In this document: positions 28,743 to 38,121 of the stretch, piece by piece
How the letters are laid out: the number at the start of each line of letters is the position of its first letter
Numbering within the stretch: the stretch's first letter is position 1
Source of the DNA: Clostridium sp. Cult1
GTDB lineage: Bacteria; Bacillota; Clostridia; Tissierellales; Tepidimicrobiaceae
DNA: 64,000 bases
Reading direction: 5' to 3'
NCBI RefSeq assembly: GCF_021655095.1
Contig: NZ_PPXW01000001.1
Location: 434,546 to 498,545 of the forward strand
The notes under the pieces: model-generated
The model's input: only the letters and a program-made list of their open reading frames with translations
What the model was told of the DNA's origin: nothing
Databases searched by the model: none
Program-made: the position numbers and the translations under genes

Positions 28743-29202
28743 ATAATTCAACTTGTCCATCTTCAATTAATTTTTCTGCTATCCATTCAGCAACTTTTCC
28801 AGTTATCTCTATACAATGTTTCTTTCTCTCTGGACTTTGAAAATTATCTCCTGCCCATTGTCTTGTCATAACTCTACAACAAGTAGAACCATATTCATCT
28901 TTAATATAATCGTGCAATTCTGCAGCTAGTGGGAACATTTTTTCATTCATAGGCTCTCCATGAACTCTACCATAAACCATACCAAGTGCCATTTGTCCAC
29001 CACTTACTGCCCCGCATAAACAACCGGATTTTCCCATGCCTATTGGGAATCCAGAAGCCATTTTTACAATCTTATCATCATAAGGTTTGCCAAGTAGATT
29101 ATTTATAGTTTGAGCTACAGCTTCTGAACAGAAAAACTCACCTCGTTCAAAATATCCTTCGGCTTCTTTTTTAACTTCTTCCATTAATTGTTCTTTAGTC
29201 AT
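28741..29202 (-). CDS. C_GCAxxG_C_C family protein
   Basis: The 153 residues contain the family's cysteine pattern: FCSEAV near residue 24, GCLCGAVSGGQ (the C-GCAxxG block) near 60, CCRVMTRQW near 110 and KKHCIEITG near 130. The family is thought to bind a redox cofactor or metal, but no function is established for most members. AGGAGGTGTAGCATA precedes the ATG. It is a single gene, convergent with the TDT transporter. Confidence 0.92.
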   Translation of the reverse strand: MTKEQLMEEVKKEAEGYFERGEFFCSEAVAQTINNLLGKPYDDKIVKMASGFPIGMGKSGCLCGAVSGGQMALGMVYGRVHGEPMNEKMFPLAAELHDYIKDEYGSTCCRVMTRQWAGDNFQSPERKKHCIEITGKVAEWIAEKLIEDGQVEL

Positions 29203-29357
29203 TATGCTACACCTCCTAGAATTTACTCATATTAATTTTATGATAAGATTACCCATAAAACAAATTAATTATATTTATAGTTCTATGGATTATTATAAAT
29301 AAATATAATTAAAAAAGATTAATCCATGTATTACCTATTCTCCTATCCCTTTTTTAA

Positions 29358-29386
29358 TTTACAATATGACTTGAAGAATATATAAT
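29358..29386 (+). promoter_or_regulatory. Sigma-A type promoter of the polysaccharide deacetylase gene
   Basis: TTTACA at 29358-29363 and a perfect TATAAT at 29381-29386 are separated by exactly 17 bp. They lie 36 bp upstream of the ATG at 29422, which is preceded by AAGGAAGGAG. Confidence 0.8.
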
Positions 29387-29421
29387 ATATGTATTACATT
29401 AGATAAGGAAGGAGCAGGTGA

Positions 29422-30354
29422 ATGAAAAGATTTGGAATAATATTATTGATAATGATTACACTAGTAGTACAGGCTCCAATTGCAGCCTATGGGGAAAGCA
29501 ATACTACTAGTATTGCAGAAGAAAGATACCAATTATTTAAGGAACAAAATTTAAGATTAAGAAAAGAAATATTACAGTTAAGGAATCAATTAAGTGAAAA
29601 AAAAGCAAGCAAAATTCCAGTACTTATGTACCATCATTTGCTAAAGCAAGAAGATATAGATAAATATAATTGGTCAGACAATGGTAGTGTTCTATCAGTG
29701 GAAACCTTTGAAGAACAGATGGATTACCTTTATGAGAATGGATTTTATACTGCAACTTTAGATGAATTACAATCCTTTTTAGATGGGGAAATTACTCTCC
29801 CAGAAAAGACAGTCGTTATTACCTTTGATGATGGTTATTTAAGCAATGTATTATACGCTTATCCTACTATGAAAAAATATAATTTTAGAGGAACCATATT
29901 TATGTTAGGATACAGGGTAGATAGTGTTCAGATTCCTTTTGATCCTAGTGACACCCAATCTTTAAGTATATATGAAGCCTATAAATACGAAGATGTATTC
30001 GACTATGAAAGTCATACTTATGAGCTTCATGATGTAAATGAAAAAGGTGAGAAACTTCTAATATCTTCAGAAGAAAAAATTATCCTTCAGGATTTAATAA
30101 GAAGCAAAGAATTGCTAGATGCTAAATACTTTGCTTATCCCTATGGAAAATACGATGAAAATACTATCCAGTATTTAAATGAAACTGGATTTGAAATGGC
30201 CTTCACCATAGATTCTGGATATGTTACCGAGGAATTAAATAAATATGAACTTCCAAGGTTCGGCATATCCCCTCGTATTCCTTTAAGTAGATTTAAAAGA
30301 ATTGTAAACGGAATTGAAAAAGTTGAACCTAGCCAGCCTGATACTATTGGCTAG
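29422..30354 (+). CDS. Secreted polysaccharide deacetylase
   Basis: A signal peptide (IILLIMITLVVQAPIAAYG) and a short coiled stretch (residues 30-58) precede a NodB-type carbohydrate esterase 4 domain. The metal/catalytic motifs are VVITFDDGYLSN (Asp-Asp) and FDYESHTYELHD (His, His), with FAYPYGKYDE downstream. Such enzymes remove acetyl groups from peptidoglycan or other exported glycans. VLMYHHLLK near residue 70 is the usual domain entry. The gene has its own promoter. The last eleven codons lie inside an 18-bp-stem terminator, so the C-terminus EPSQPDTIG is encoded by the hairpin. Confidence 0.93.
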   Translation: MKRFGIILLIMITLVVQAPIAAYGESNTTSIAEERYQLFKEQNLRLRKEILQLRNQLSEKKASKIPVLMYHHLLKQEDIDKYNWSDNGSVLSVETFEEQMDYLYENGFYTATLDELQSFLDGEITLPEKTVVITFDDGYLSNVLYAYPTMKKYNFRGTIFMLGYRVDSVQIPFDPSDTQSLSIYEAYKYEDVFDYESHTYELHDVNEKGEKLLISSEEKIILQDLIRSKELLDAKYFAYPYGKYDENTIQYLNETGFEMAFTIDSGYVTEELNKYELPRFGISPRIPLSRFKRIVNGIEKVEPSQPDTIG

Positions 30355-30365
30355 GTTCAACTTTT
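30318..30365. terminator. 18-bp-stem bidirectional terminator, copy 1 of a repeated hairpin
   Basis: Arms 30318-30335 and 30348-30365 are perfect complements with the core AACCTAGCCA/TGGCTAGGTT. It lies between the deacetylase and the convergent MBL gene, overlapping both. Nearly the same hairpin occurs at 31505-31550, and a degenerate version follows the MBL pseudogene at about 40524-40547. Confidence 0.9.
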
Positions 30366-31194
30366 ACTTATCTACAAATCGACCTCCCTCTGGTTTACTG
30401 ATTTCGTCAAAGTCATTTACCAACATATTTAAATGCTCCATTATTTCTTTACCTTCCATAGGCTTGCCATGACTGGGTAGTACAATATTTGGATTTAGCT
30501 CTTTTAGGCGGTTAATAGAATCTTTAGCAGCCTTCCAGTCTACAGTTAAATATGCCGGAGGACCACTTATTTGTTCTTTTTGAGTAAGCACAGACCATAA
30601 AGATTCTTGCTTTGTAGTAGAAAAAGCATCTCCAGCTATTAAAACTCTGTCAGATTCTCTAAATAGGGAAATATGCCCTTCCGTATGCCCTGGGGTGTGA
30701 ATCCATCTCCATTCAGGCATACTAGGTATACTTCCATCGGCAGGAAGAGCCACAGCTCTATAACCTATGTCTATACTAGTATGGGGAAATGTTGGGGACA
30801 TTTCTGCTACCATTCCCCCGCCTACTGTAGGATCTCCCACAGGATAATCTTTTTTCCCTGTTATATAAGGTATTTCTAACTCATGAATATAGACGGGAAC
30901 ATCCCAATGTTGGGAAAGTTGAATAACCGAACCTACATGATCGAAATGACCATGGGTAAGAATAATAGCTTCAGGTCTACTTTCTGTACCAAATCTTTCC
31001 TCCGCTGCTTTTATTATGAAATTACCAGAGTTTTCTAGGCCTGTATCCACCAATACAAATTTTTTATTGCCAGCCTTGGGATTCCCTACTAAAAAAGCAT
31101 TTACAATAGTAAATTGTAAAACCAATATCTCTGAAGTTATTTCTTGAGAAGAGGTTGCTAATTTAGACATCCCCTCTACTAATTTGTTTCCCAT
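30364..31194 (-). CDS. MBL-fold metallohydrolase
   Basis: The 276 residues carry the metallo-beta-lactamase zinc motif ILTHGHFDHVGSV (about 79-91), the third ligand in [13 protein letters not shown] (about 166-178), LIAGDAFSTT (Asp) and LPSHGKPMEG (final His). Family members hydrolyse thioesters, lactones, beta-lactams or phosphodiesters; nothing here fixes the substrate. The ATG follows GGAGG, but that ribosome binding site is the 3' arm of a leader hairpin at 31202-31249. A degraded second copy of the whole locus lies at 40560-41143. Confidence 0.93.
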   Translation of the reverse strand: MGNKLVEGMSKLATSSQEITSEILVLQFTIVNAFLVGNPKAGNKKFVLVDTGLENSGNFIIKAAEERFGTESRPEAIILTHGHFDHVGSVIQLSQHWDVPVYIHELEIPYITGKKDYPVGDPTVGGGMVAEMSPTFPHTSIDIGYRAVALPADGSIPSMPEWRWIHTPGHTEGHISLFRESDRVLIAGDAFSTTKQESLWSVLTQKEQISGPPAYLTVDWKAAKDSINRLKELNPNIVLPSHGKPMEGKEIMEHLNMLVNDFDEISKPEGGRFVDK

Positions 31195-31201
31195 ATTAAA
31201 A

Positions 31202-31249
31202 CCTCCATTAAGGAAATATATTTTAAATTAGTATTTGCAATAATGAAGG
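31202..31249 (-). promoter_or_regulatory. Leader hairpin that hides the ribosome binding site of the MBL gene
   Basis: On the minus strand CCTTCATTA (31249-31241) pairs with TAATGGAGG (31210-31202) with one G-U pair, and an inner AAATA/TATTT helix extends the stem. The GGAGG in the 3' arm is the ribosome binding site of the gene starting at 31194. The pseudogene copy has the same structure with 10 perfect outer pairs (41151-41160 with 41199-41208). Confidence 0.65.
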
Positions 31250-31504
31250 TTTATATGTGATTACCAGACCTTAGAGATTTTTCTTCTTTTTCTATTCCTT
31301 TTAAAATCCCTTACTATCACCTGCCTAATAATATTATATCTTGAGTTTTACTGTTTCAATATAAATCTAAATTAAATTTACTGATTTTTTAAACTAAAAA
31401 TTAAACTCCAATTAAAAAGGTTAACTTAAATAAAAGCTAAGGCCTTTAATCCTCTTAACTGAATTGCAAATGCATCGTCCATTAATTGTAAATGGAAAAT
31501 TTAA

Positions 31505-31550
31505 AAAGTTAAACCTAGCCAATCCGGCACCATTGGCTAGGTTTAACTTT
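31505..31550 (-). terminator. 19-bp-stem terminator after HPr, copy 2 of the repeated hairpin
   Basis: Arms 31505-31523 and 31532-31550 pair perfectly around an 8-base loop (AAACCTAGCCAAT/ATTGGCTAGGTTT core). The minus strand continues into TTTTTAAATTTT. It ends the PTS operon and shares its core with the hairpin at 30318-30365. Confidence 0.88.
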
Positions 31551-31581
31551 TATCTTTCTATATATGGACAGACTTTCCATC

Positions 31582-31845
31582 TTATTCATTAAAATTATCA
31601 TCAACTAATTTTACTAATGCCTTTACAGCTTCCTCAGCATCATTTCCTTCAGCTTGAATTAAAATTGTATCTCCCTTACCTGCCCCCATGCTTAATATTC
31701 CCATAATACTCTTTGCATTGTATTCTTTGTCATCTTTTATTACAGTTATCCCAGATGTAAACCTGGCAGCCTCTTTTACAAATAAGCTTGCTGGTCTAGC
31801 ATGAAGACCTGTCTCGTTTTTTAGTGTTACTTCTTGTTTGTACAT
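31582..31845 (-). CDS. ptsH: Phosphocarrier protein HPr
   Basis: General PTS phosphocarrier, 87 residues. The active-site His lies in NETGLHARPASLF (His15 equivalent) and the regulatory Ser in AKSIMGILSMG (Ser46 equivalent), which HPr kinase phosphorylates in Gram-positives. AGGAGGGC precedes the ATG. It is the last gene of the PTS/GH1 operon rather than next to ptsI, so it may be a pathway-linked copy; whether the genome has another ptsH cannot be seen here. Confidence 0.94.
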   Translation of the reverse strand: MYKQEVTLKNETGLHARPASLFVKEAARFTSGITVIKDDKEYNAKSIMGILSMGAGKGDTILIQAEGNDAEEAVKALVKLVDDNFNE

Positions 31846-31869
31846 TATTTAGCCCTCCTTAACCCTGTT

Positions 31870-32052
31870 TTAACTATTGTATGCTTCCTCATCAACAATA
31901 ACCGTAACATCAGGATGTAATAAAAGCATACTTGCTGGCAACTTTGTTGTTATTTTATTTCCTATTAATAGTTGATTAACAGCTTTTCCTTTCTTTTTTC
32001 CACTGGCCAATAATATTATTTTCTTAGACTTCATAATACTTCCAATTCCCAT
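31870..32052 (-). pseudogene. nagB: C-terminal remnant of glucosamine-6-phosphate deaminase
   Basis: The 60 residues match only the last quarter of NagB: MGIGSIMKSKKIILLASG corresponds to the region after the active site, and LPASMLLLHPDVTVIVDEEA to the C-terminal signature. NagB is normally about 245-265 residues. The 50 bp upstream contain no more of the enzyme, so the N-terminal three quarters, including the catalytic residues, are gone. It sits between the GH1 gene and ptsH and suggests the operon once handled an amino sugar such as a GlcNAc-containing disaccharide. Confidence 0.75.
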
Positions 32053-32104
32053 TTATGGTATAGATAAATATAATTAGTATATGGATAAACCTTGTTACAC
32101 GCTG

Positions 32105-33884
<1,780 letters not shown>

Positions 33885-33901
33885 AATCAATATCCTCCCT
33901 T

Positions 33902-34231
33902 TTAATATTTTTTAATTGTTTTATATAAATCTATAATTTCCCTTGCTAAATCATTAAATGTTATACAATTCATTAAATGATCTTGAGCATGAACAACCAA
34001 TAAATTAAATTCTATCCTCTGTCCATCAGACTCCTTAGCCAATAACTTTGTTTGTGCATTATGTGCTAATAACTCCGAATCCTTGGCTAATTTTAACTTA
34101 TCTTCTGCTAATTCAAAATCAAACTTTTTGGCGGCCCTAATAGAATCTATAGCATTAGATTTAGCATTTCCCGCATTAATTATTATGTTCATTACAGTTT
34201 CGATTAAATCTTGATCTGCTTTTTTTTTCAT
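33902..34231 (-). CDS. PTS lactose/cellobiose-family EIIA
   Basis: A 109-residue, three-helix IIA protein. NAGNAKSNAIDSIRAAKKFD starts the bundle, and the phospho-accepting His is in LLVVHAQDHLMNCITF. It receives phosphate from HPr and passes it to the IIB protein encoded 17 bp downstream. AGGAGTGGTC precedes the ATG. Confidence 0.94.
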   Translation of the reverse strand: MKKKADQDLIETVMNIIINAGNAKSNAIDSIRAAKKFDFELAEDKLKLAKDSELLAHNAQTKLLAKESDGQRIEFNLLVVHAQDHLMNCITFNDLAREIIDLYKTIKKY

Positions 34232-34251
34232 ATGACCACTCCTATAAATAT

Positions 34252-35352
34252 CTAATTATCATTTATGATAAAATTAAATTTTTGATTAGGTTTTATAAAA
34301 TCCAATATAAAAATCTCTTCTTCCTTAATTCTAGCAACCACATTAGATTTTCCGCTATTTATAAAATCCTTTAAAGCTATTTCTAACTCTCCCTTGTAAT
34401 TTCCATATTCATCACTTTCTATTAGAATATCTCCTCTTTTTATATTTCTGGGTGCATTGTGTAAAACAAAACTCCTATTCTTATATTTATCTCTACTATT
34501 TTTAGTAGACCTAATGATTGTATCGGAAATATCCCCTCTTCTAAAATGAATTTCATCTAACAATATTGATTTCTCAACTTCTGTAATATCTTTTTCAAGT
34601 GCTATTTCAAAAGATACCATATCTAACCGCATGTTTTTTATTTTTGAAAATTCTTCTTTAGTTGCAAAACAATTGGATATAATAATATCATCAATATTAT
34701 TTAAAGCTATCATATGTTTCAATTGAACTTGAATAGGCATATACCTGTGCATTTCCAAAGTTGGCATCTGGTTGCCAATGGGCCAAGGTCCAAATGCAGT
34801 ACTATTTTGACTGGTAATAAAAGCTGCAGTATTAAGTCCATATTTTTTAAAATTTTGAGTGCATTTTTCAAAATGGTCTAATGATAATCCAGTATGTTTA
34901 TGAGGATAAAAGTTATGACAACCCACTAAATTATATTTATTTGGCATATAATCCATAATTGTATCTATATACCTAGTATCATTACTCATATTGATTTCAA
35001 TTTTTAAATTATAATCATTGTACGTCATCATAGCCTCTTCATACCCAGAATATCCGTTATCTAGCCTAAAACCACTCACTTTAATATCTTTAAAAAAGGA
35101 TAGATTTTCTCCATTAACCTTTAATTTTTTCAATATAGATGGATTAACATCTACAATCATTTCAAATCCTCTTTCATTTGCATAACTTGCGATATTAGAA
35201 AATCTATCCACAATTTCCTTCTTCGAACCTTGTGCCGACAGTAAACAAGAAAATATTCTTTTAAACCCTATCTCCTTTGCTATGTCAATATAATTAAACA
35301 ATTCTTTATCCGTAGATTTTTCAGGATAAATTGAAATACCTAAATTTTTCAT
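34252..35352 (-). CDS. MupG-like (DUF871) TIM-barrel protein
   Basis: The 366 residues start with LGISIYPEKST and contain FKRIFSCLLSA, GFRLDNGYSG and CHNFYPHKHTGLS, characteristic of DUF871/MupG. The C-terminal domain (about 255-366, cyclophilin-like: VLHNAPRNIKRGDILIES) is present. MupG of Staphylococcus hydrolyses MurNAc-6-phosphate-GlcNAc, but many relatives sit in cellobiose-type PTS operons with unknown substrates. Here it lies between IIC and IIA genes, which supports action on an imported disaccharide 6-phosphate. Confidence 0.88.
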   Translation of the reverse strand: MKNLGISIYPEKSTDKELFNYIDIAKEIGFKRIFSCLLSAQGSKKEIVDRFSNIASYANERGFEMIVDVNPSILKKLKVNGENLSFFKDIKVSGFRLDNGYSGYEEAMMTYNDYNLKIEINMSNDTRYIDTIMDYMPNKYNLVGCHNFYPHKHTGLSLDHFEKCTQNFKKYGLNTAAFITSQNSTAFGPWPIGNQMPTLEMHRYMPIQVQLKHMIALNNIDDIIISNCFATKEEFSKIKNMRLDMVSFEIALEKDITEVEKSILLDEIHFRRGDISDTIIRSTKNSRDKYKNRSFVLHNAPRNIKRGDILIESDEYGNYKGELEIALKDFINSGKSNVVARIKEEEIFILDFIKPNQKFNFIINDN

Positions 35353-35404
35353 CTATAACTTCCCTGCCTTCATAATATATTCTCTAAAATTAAAAGAAAA
35401 TCAA

Positions 35405-35426
35405 GGACTTCTATGAAGTGAAGTCC
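35405..35426 (-). terminator. Intra-operon hairpin between IIC and the MupG-like gene
   Basis: GGACTTC (35405-35411) and GAAGTCC (35420-35426) form a 7-bp stem followed on the minus strand by a weak T-rich run. It probably attenuates transcription or protects the upstream IIC message rather than ending the operon. Confidence 0.5.
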
Positions 35427-35440
35427 CCACATTTTTATTT

Positions 35441-36730
35441 TTATTGCTTATCCAATGTAGATTTTTTTTCTAGTTCCAACTTATCAACTACTCTGAAAAA
35501 CGGATAATAAATTAGCCCATCTATAATTATCAATAAAGCCTGCCACAGAGCACCTCTCCAACCAGAGATAATCAACCCGGATAAAATAGGTGGCGTTGTC
35601 CATTGAATATTAATACCGTTGGCTAATGGGACAATACCCACTGCCATTACAAAATAAGTCAATAATGCATTTACCAATGGTGCTAATAAAAAAGGTATAA
35701 ATATAATCGGATTTAATACAATTGGCAATCCAAAGATTACTGGTTCATTAATATTGAATATGCTCGCACCAACTGATAACTTACCCAAAGATTTAAATCT
35801 TTCTGACCTCGCCCAAAATAAAATTATTAAAACTAATGCTAATGTTGCACCTGCTCCACCGATACAAACATAGTTAGTGTAAAATTGATAATTTAAAATA
35901 TTTGGTAATTCCGTCCCTGCCGCAAAAGCTGCAGCATTTTCCGCCGTTTGTGCAAACATAATAGGTTTCGTAATTCCATCAGTTACATTTGAACCGTGTA
36001 TACCAAACATCCATAATGTTTGCTGAATAATAATCACTATAATTAGGAAAAACAAATTCCCACCTATATTAGTTAATGGTTTTTGAAGTATGGCATATAC
36101 AAAAGATTGTACCGTTTCAAAATTTGTCAAAGAAAAAACGATTCTAATAATTGTAAGTACTAGAATAACAAATAGTTCCGGTACTAAAGCACTAAATGAA
36201 GTAGCTACATTACCAGGAACATTCCCTGGCATTCTAATAGTCCAACCTTTGTTCTCTATCGCTGAAAATATTTTCAGTGCCAACATAGTAGTAAGTATAC
36301 CAACAAACAATCCACTTGCCGTAAAATTGTCAACAGGCAAACCTTTACCAGCATCATTTCCGAATTCTATCATAGGTGTCAAAATGAAAAATGCCACTAA
36401 AGACGTTACAATACTTGTTGTATCGTCAATATCAAAGGACCTTCCTAGGCTTTTAGCCATACCTATAATTACAAAAATAGTCATCAAATTCATTGTAGCA
36501 TTATAAGGAATTAAAATATAGTTTAACCAATTTTCGCCTAATTTGCCTGCCATAAAATTTTGGTATGCTTCACTTGGAATATAAGGTATTAAAAGAAATA
36601 ATGAACCTATAATCAATAGTGGCATTACTGCAAAAAAACCATCTCTAATTGCAGTCAAATACCTATTCTGATCTAACTTTCTAGCTATCGGTACTAACTT
36701 TGCTTCCAAAAAATTCATTAATTCATTCAA
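35441..36730 (-). CDS. PTS cellobiose-family EIIC permease
   Basis: The 429-residue membrane permease of the lactose/cellobiose/diacetylchitobiose family has about ten TM segments. Landmarks are AIRDGFFAVMPLLIIGSLFLL near the N-terminus, FGIHGSNV in the middle and INEPVIFGLPIVLNP in the sugar-binding loop. The start is a TTG at 36730 with GGAGGGAG at correct spacing; the next ATG at 36718 is too far from that site. The insertion sequence begins 22 bp upstream of this codon, just beyond the ribosome binding site, so the native promoter has been separated from the operon. Confidence 0.93.
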   Translation of the reverse strand: MNELMNFLEAKLVPIARKLDQNRYLTAIRDGFFAVMPLLIIGSLFLLIPYIPSEAYQNFMAGKLGENWLNYILIPYNATMNLMTIFVIIGMAKSLGRSFDIDDTTSIVTSLVAFFILTPMIEFGNDAGKGLPVDNFTASGLFVGILTTMLALKIFSAIENKGWTIRMPGNVPGNVATSFSALVPELFVILVLTIIRIVFSLTNFETVQSFVYAILQKPLTNIGGNLFFLIIVIIIQQTLWMFGIHGSNVTDGITKPIMFAQTAENAAAFAAGTELPNILNYQFYTNYVCIGGAGATLALVLIILFWARSERFKSLGKLSVGASIFNINEPVIFGLPIVLNPIIFIPFLLAPLVNALLTYFVMAVGIVPLANGINIQWTTPPILSGLIISGWRGALWQALLIIIDGLIYYPFFRVVDKLELEKKSTLDKQ

Positions 36731-36774
36731 AGTACTCCCTCCTTATACATTCGCTCTGTAAACTTAAATGAAAA

Positions 36775-36803
36775 TTGAGGACTTCAATCCTCTGTGGTAC
36801 AAT
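36775..36803 (+). promoter_or_regulatory. Transposase promoter
   Basis: TTGAGG (36775-36780), 17 bp, TACAAT (36798-36803). Transcription would start near 36810, downstream of the left arm of the fold-back stem at 36777-36791. Confidence 0.7.
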
Positions 36804-36848
36804 GTTTTTGCTAGAAAACAAATACCTCCCAGAAAGGATGAAGTCCTC
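36777..36848 (+). promoter_or_regulatory. Fold-back stem that would mask the transposase start in read-through RNA
   Basis: GAGGACTTCAATCCT (36777-36791) is complementary, with one bulge, to AGGATGAAGTCCTC (36835-36848), which contains the ribosome binding site and touches the ATG at 36849. The left arm overlaps the promoter, so only transcripts entering from outside the element would carry both arms. Confidence 0.6.
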
Positions 36849-37880
36849 ATGCAAAAAATTGTACCAATAAAATGTCCAAAATGCAATAATAAAGATTCTT
36901 TTTATCGCTATGGCAAAGATAGAGATGGTTATCAAAAGTATCTTTGCCGTAAGTGCAATCACCAATTTGCTCCTGATAGACCAGTGTCTAAAAAGGTGCC
37001 CAAATATCCTCGTTGTCCTGTTTGTGGTAAAGCTACGTTTCTTCATCACGATTATGAATATTACTCTAATTATCGTTGTTGCGATAAGAAATGTAATAAT
37101 TCTATGTTTGTTCCTAAACCAAACAATATACTGCCTGCATCTATGTCTAAACTTGTTGGAAAGAATGATTTTAAGCGTATGCGCTACCCCGTGCATATAA
37201 TTATTACTGCTCTATCTATGTTTTACCTTGGCAAAAATTCTTTTAGAAATATTGCCCTAATACTTACAGTAGCCCATGATGTTAAGGTTTCTCATACTAC
37301 CATTAGCAATTGGTGTAAGAAATTTGCTCCATTTTTTAATAATCTCTCTTTAGAACTTATACCAATGTTAGACTTTAATTCAGATGAATGGCATGCTGAC
37401 GAAACTGTTGTAAAAATTAATGGTCAAAAATATTATATTTGGTTTATCATAGACTCAGAAACCCACTTTGTCTTAGGTTTTCATTTATCGCCTTATAGAG
37501 ATTCTAGCCAAGCTTTTGCTTTGCTTAATTCTGTTAAAGACTTAGGTACTGCTAATGCCATAGTTAGCGATCGATACAGTGCTTACAAAGTACCAGTTAA
37601 ATCTGTACTGGGAAGTTCTGTTAAACATAATCGGGTTGAAAGCTTTAAAGATGATATTTCTAATAATTTAATAGAATCTTTTCATCATCAATTTAAAGCT
37701 TGGTATAAGACTAAGCAAGGTTTTAATTCTTTTGAATCAGCCAATAATCTAATCAGCAAGTTTATATTTTTCTATAATTTTGTAAGACCTCATTCATCTC
37801 TTAATGGCTTAACCCCAGCTCAAGTTGCTGGATTAAATCTAACTGAAAGAGAGAAGAAAAAGTATCTTCTTGTAGCATAA
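36849..37880 (+). CDS. DDE transposase of the insertion sequence, with N-terminal zinc ribbons
   Basis: The 343 residues start with a zinc ribbon (IKCPKCNNKDSF ... YLCRKCNHQFAP) and a second Cys cluster (CPVCGKATF ... CCDKKC). An HTH-like stretch (DVKVSHTTISNWCKKF) and an RNase H-like core follow: Asp in EWHADETVVKI, Asp in IVSDRYSAYK and Glu in NNLIESFHHQFK. This is an IS6/IS240-type DDE domain. The ATG at 36849 is used because the promoter places the RNA start near 36810; the longer frame from 36768 would begin upstream of the RNA start. The gene is intact, so the element may be active. Confidence 0.9.
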   Translation: MQKIVPIKCPKCNNKDSFYRYGKDRDGYQKYLCRKCNHQFAPDRPVSKKVPKYPRCPVCGKATFLHHDYEYYSNYRCCDKKCNNSMFVPKPNNILPASMSKLVGKNDFKRMRYPVHIIITALSMFYLGKNSFRNIALILTVAHDVKVSHTTISNWCKKFAPFFNNLSLELIPMLDFNSDEWHADETVVKINGQKYYIWFIIDSETHFVLGFHLSPYRDSSQAFALLNSVKDLGTANAIVSDRYSAYKVPVKSVLGSSVKHNRVESFKDDISNNLIESFHHQFKAWYKTKQGFNSFESANNLISKFIFFYNFVRPHSSLNGLTPAQVAGLNLTEREKKKYLLVA

Positions 37881-37890
37881 ATTTTTCTTT

Positions 37891-38007
37891 ATTTCGCCTA
37901 AATATTTTTCAAATGTACGTCCTTGAGATTGTCAAGGGCGCGTGTTAGCCCGTTCATTTTACCCTTGATAATCTCAAGGCGGACTTTTATAATTGTCAAG
38001 GCGAAAT
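37891..38007. repeat. Nested inverted repeats in the IS 3' region
   Basis: Inner arms 37921-37938 and 37962-37979 (CCTTGAGATTGTCAAGGG/CCCTTGATAATCTCAAGG, one difference) are enclosed by ATTTCGCCT (37891-37899) and AGGCGAAAT (37999-38007). The structure lies between the transposase stop and the right end of the element, and may block transcription entering the transposase from the right. Confidence 0.75.
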
Positions 38008-38121
38008 TTAAAGCAATTTGAAGTAATTCTATAAAACATTGTGCTATTTTTTCATGTTTAGTTTACAAAGCCTATACATTATACTCTCAATTACACAAGT
38101 ACATATATAATTAATATTTTA

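Larger units (their letters stand above)
31195..31581. other. Gene-free region between the MBL gene and HPr
   Basis: 387 bp with no supportable gene. It contains the MBL leader hairpin (31202-31249) and the HPr-side terminator (31505-31550). The A/T-rich middle shows nothing recognisable. Confidence 0.6.
36752..38072 (+). mobile_element. Complete 1321-bp insertion sequence, IS6/IS240-like
   Basis: Flanked by an 8-bp direct repeat TATACATT (36744-36751 and 38073-38080), a target duplication of the size made by IS6-type elements. Ends are imperfect inverted repeats: CGCTCTGTAAACTTAAATGA at the left and GGCTTTGTAAACTAAACATG at the right (read inward). It encodes one intact transposase. It inserted between the BglG-type regulator and the PTS IIC gene. 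Confidence 0.9.

Noticed and set aside
35396-35426. Resemblance of GAAAATCAAGGACTTC to the IS left end GAAAATTGAGGACTTC
   Set aside because: The match is only about 14 of 16 bases, with no other part of the element and no target duplication; it is better explained as an ordinary intra-operon hairpin.
36768-36848. Longer transposase start at 36768
   Set aside because: The promoter -35 and -10 lie inside this extension, so the RNA would begin downstream of it.
36723-37196. 157-codon frame antisense to the transposase
   Set aside because: Composition (Ile/Arg-rich, no domain) and full overlap with an intact transposase gene mark it as a shadow frame.
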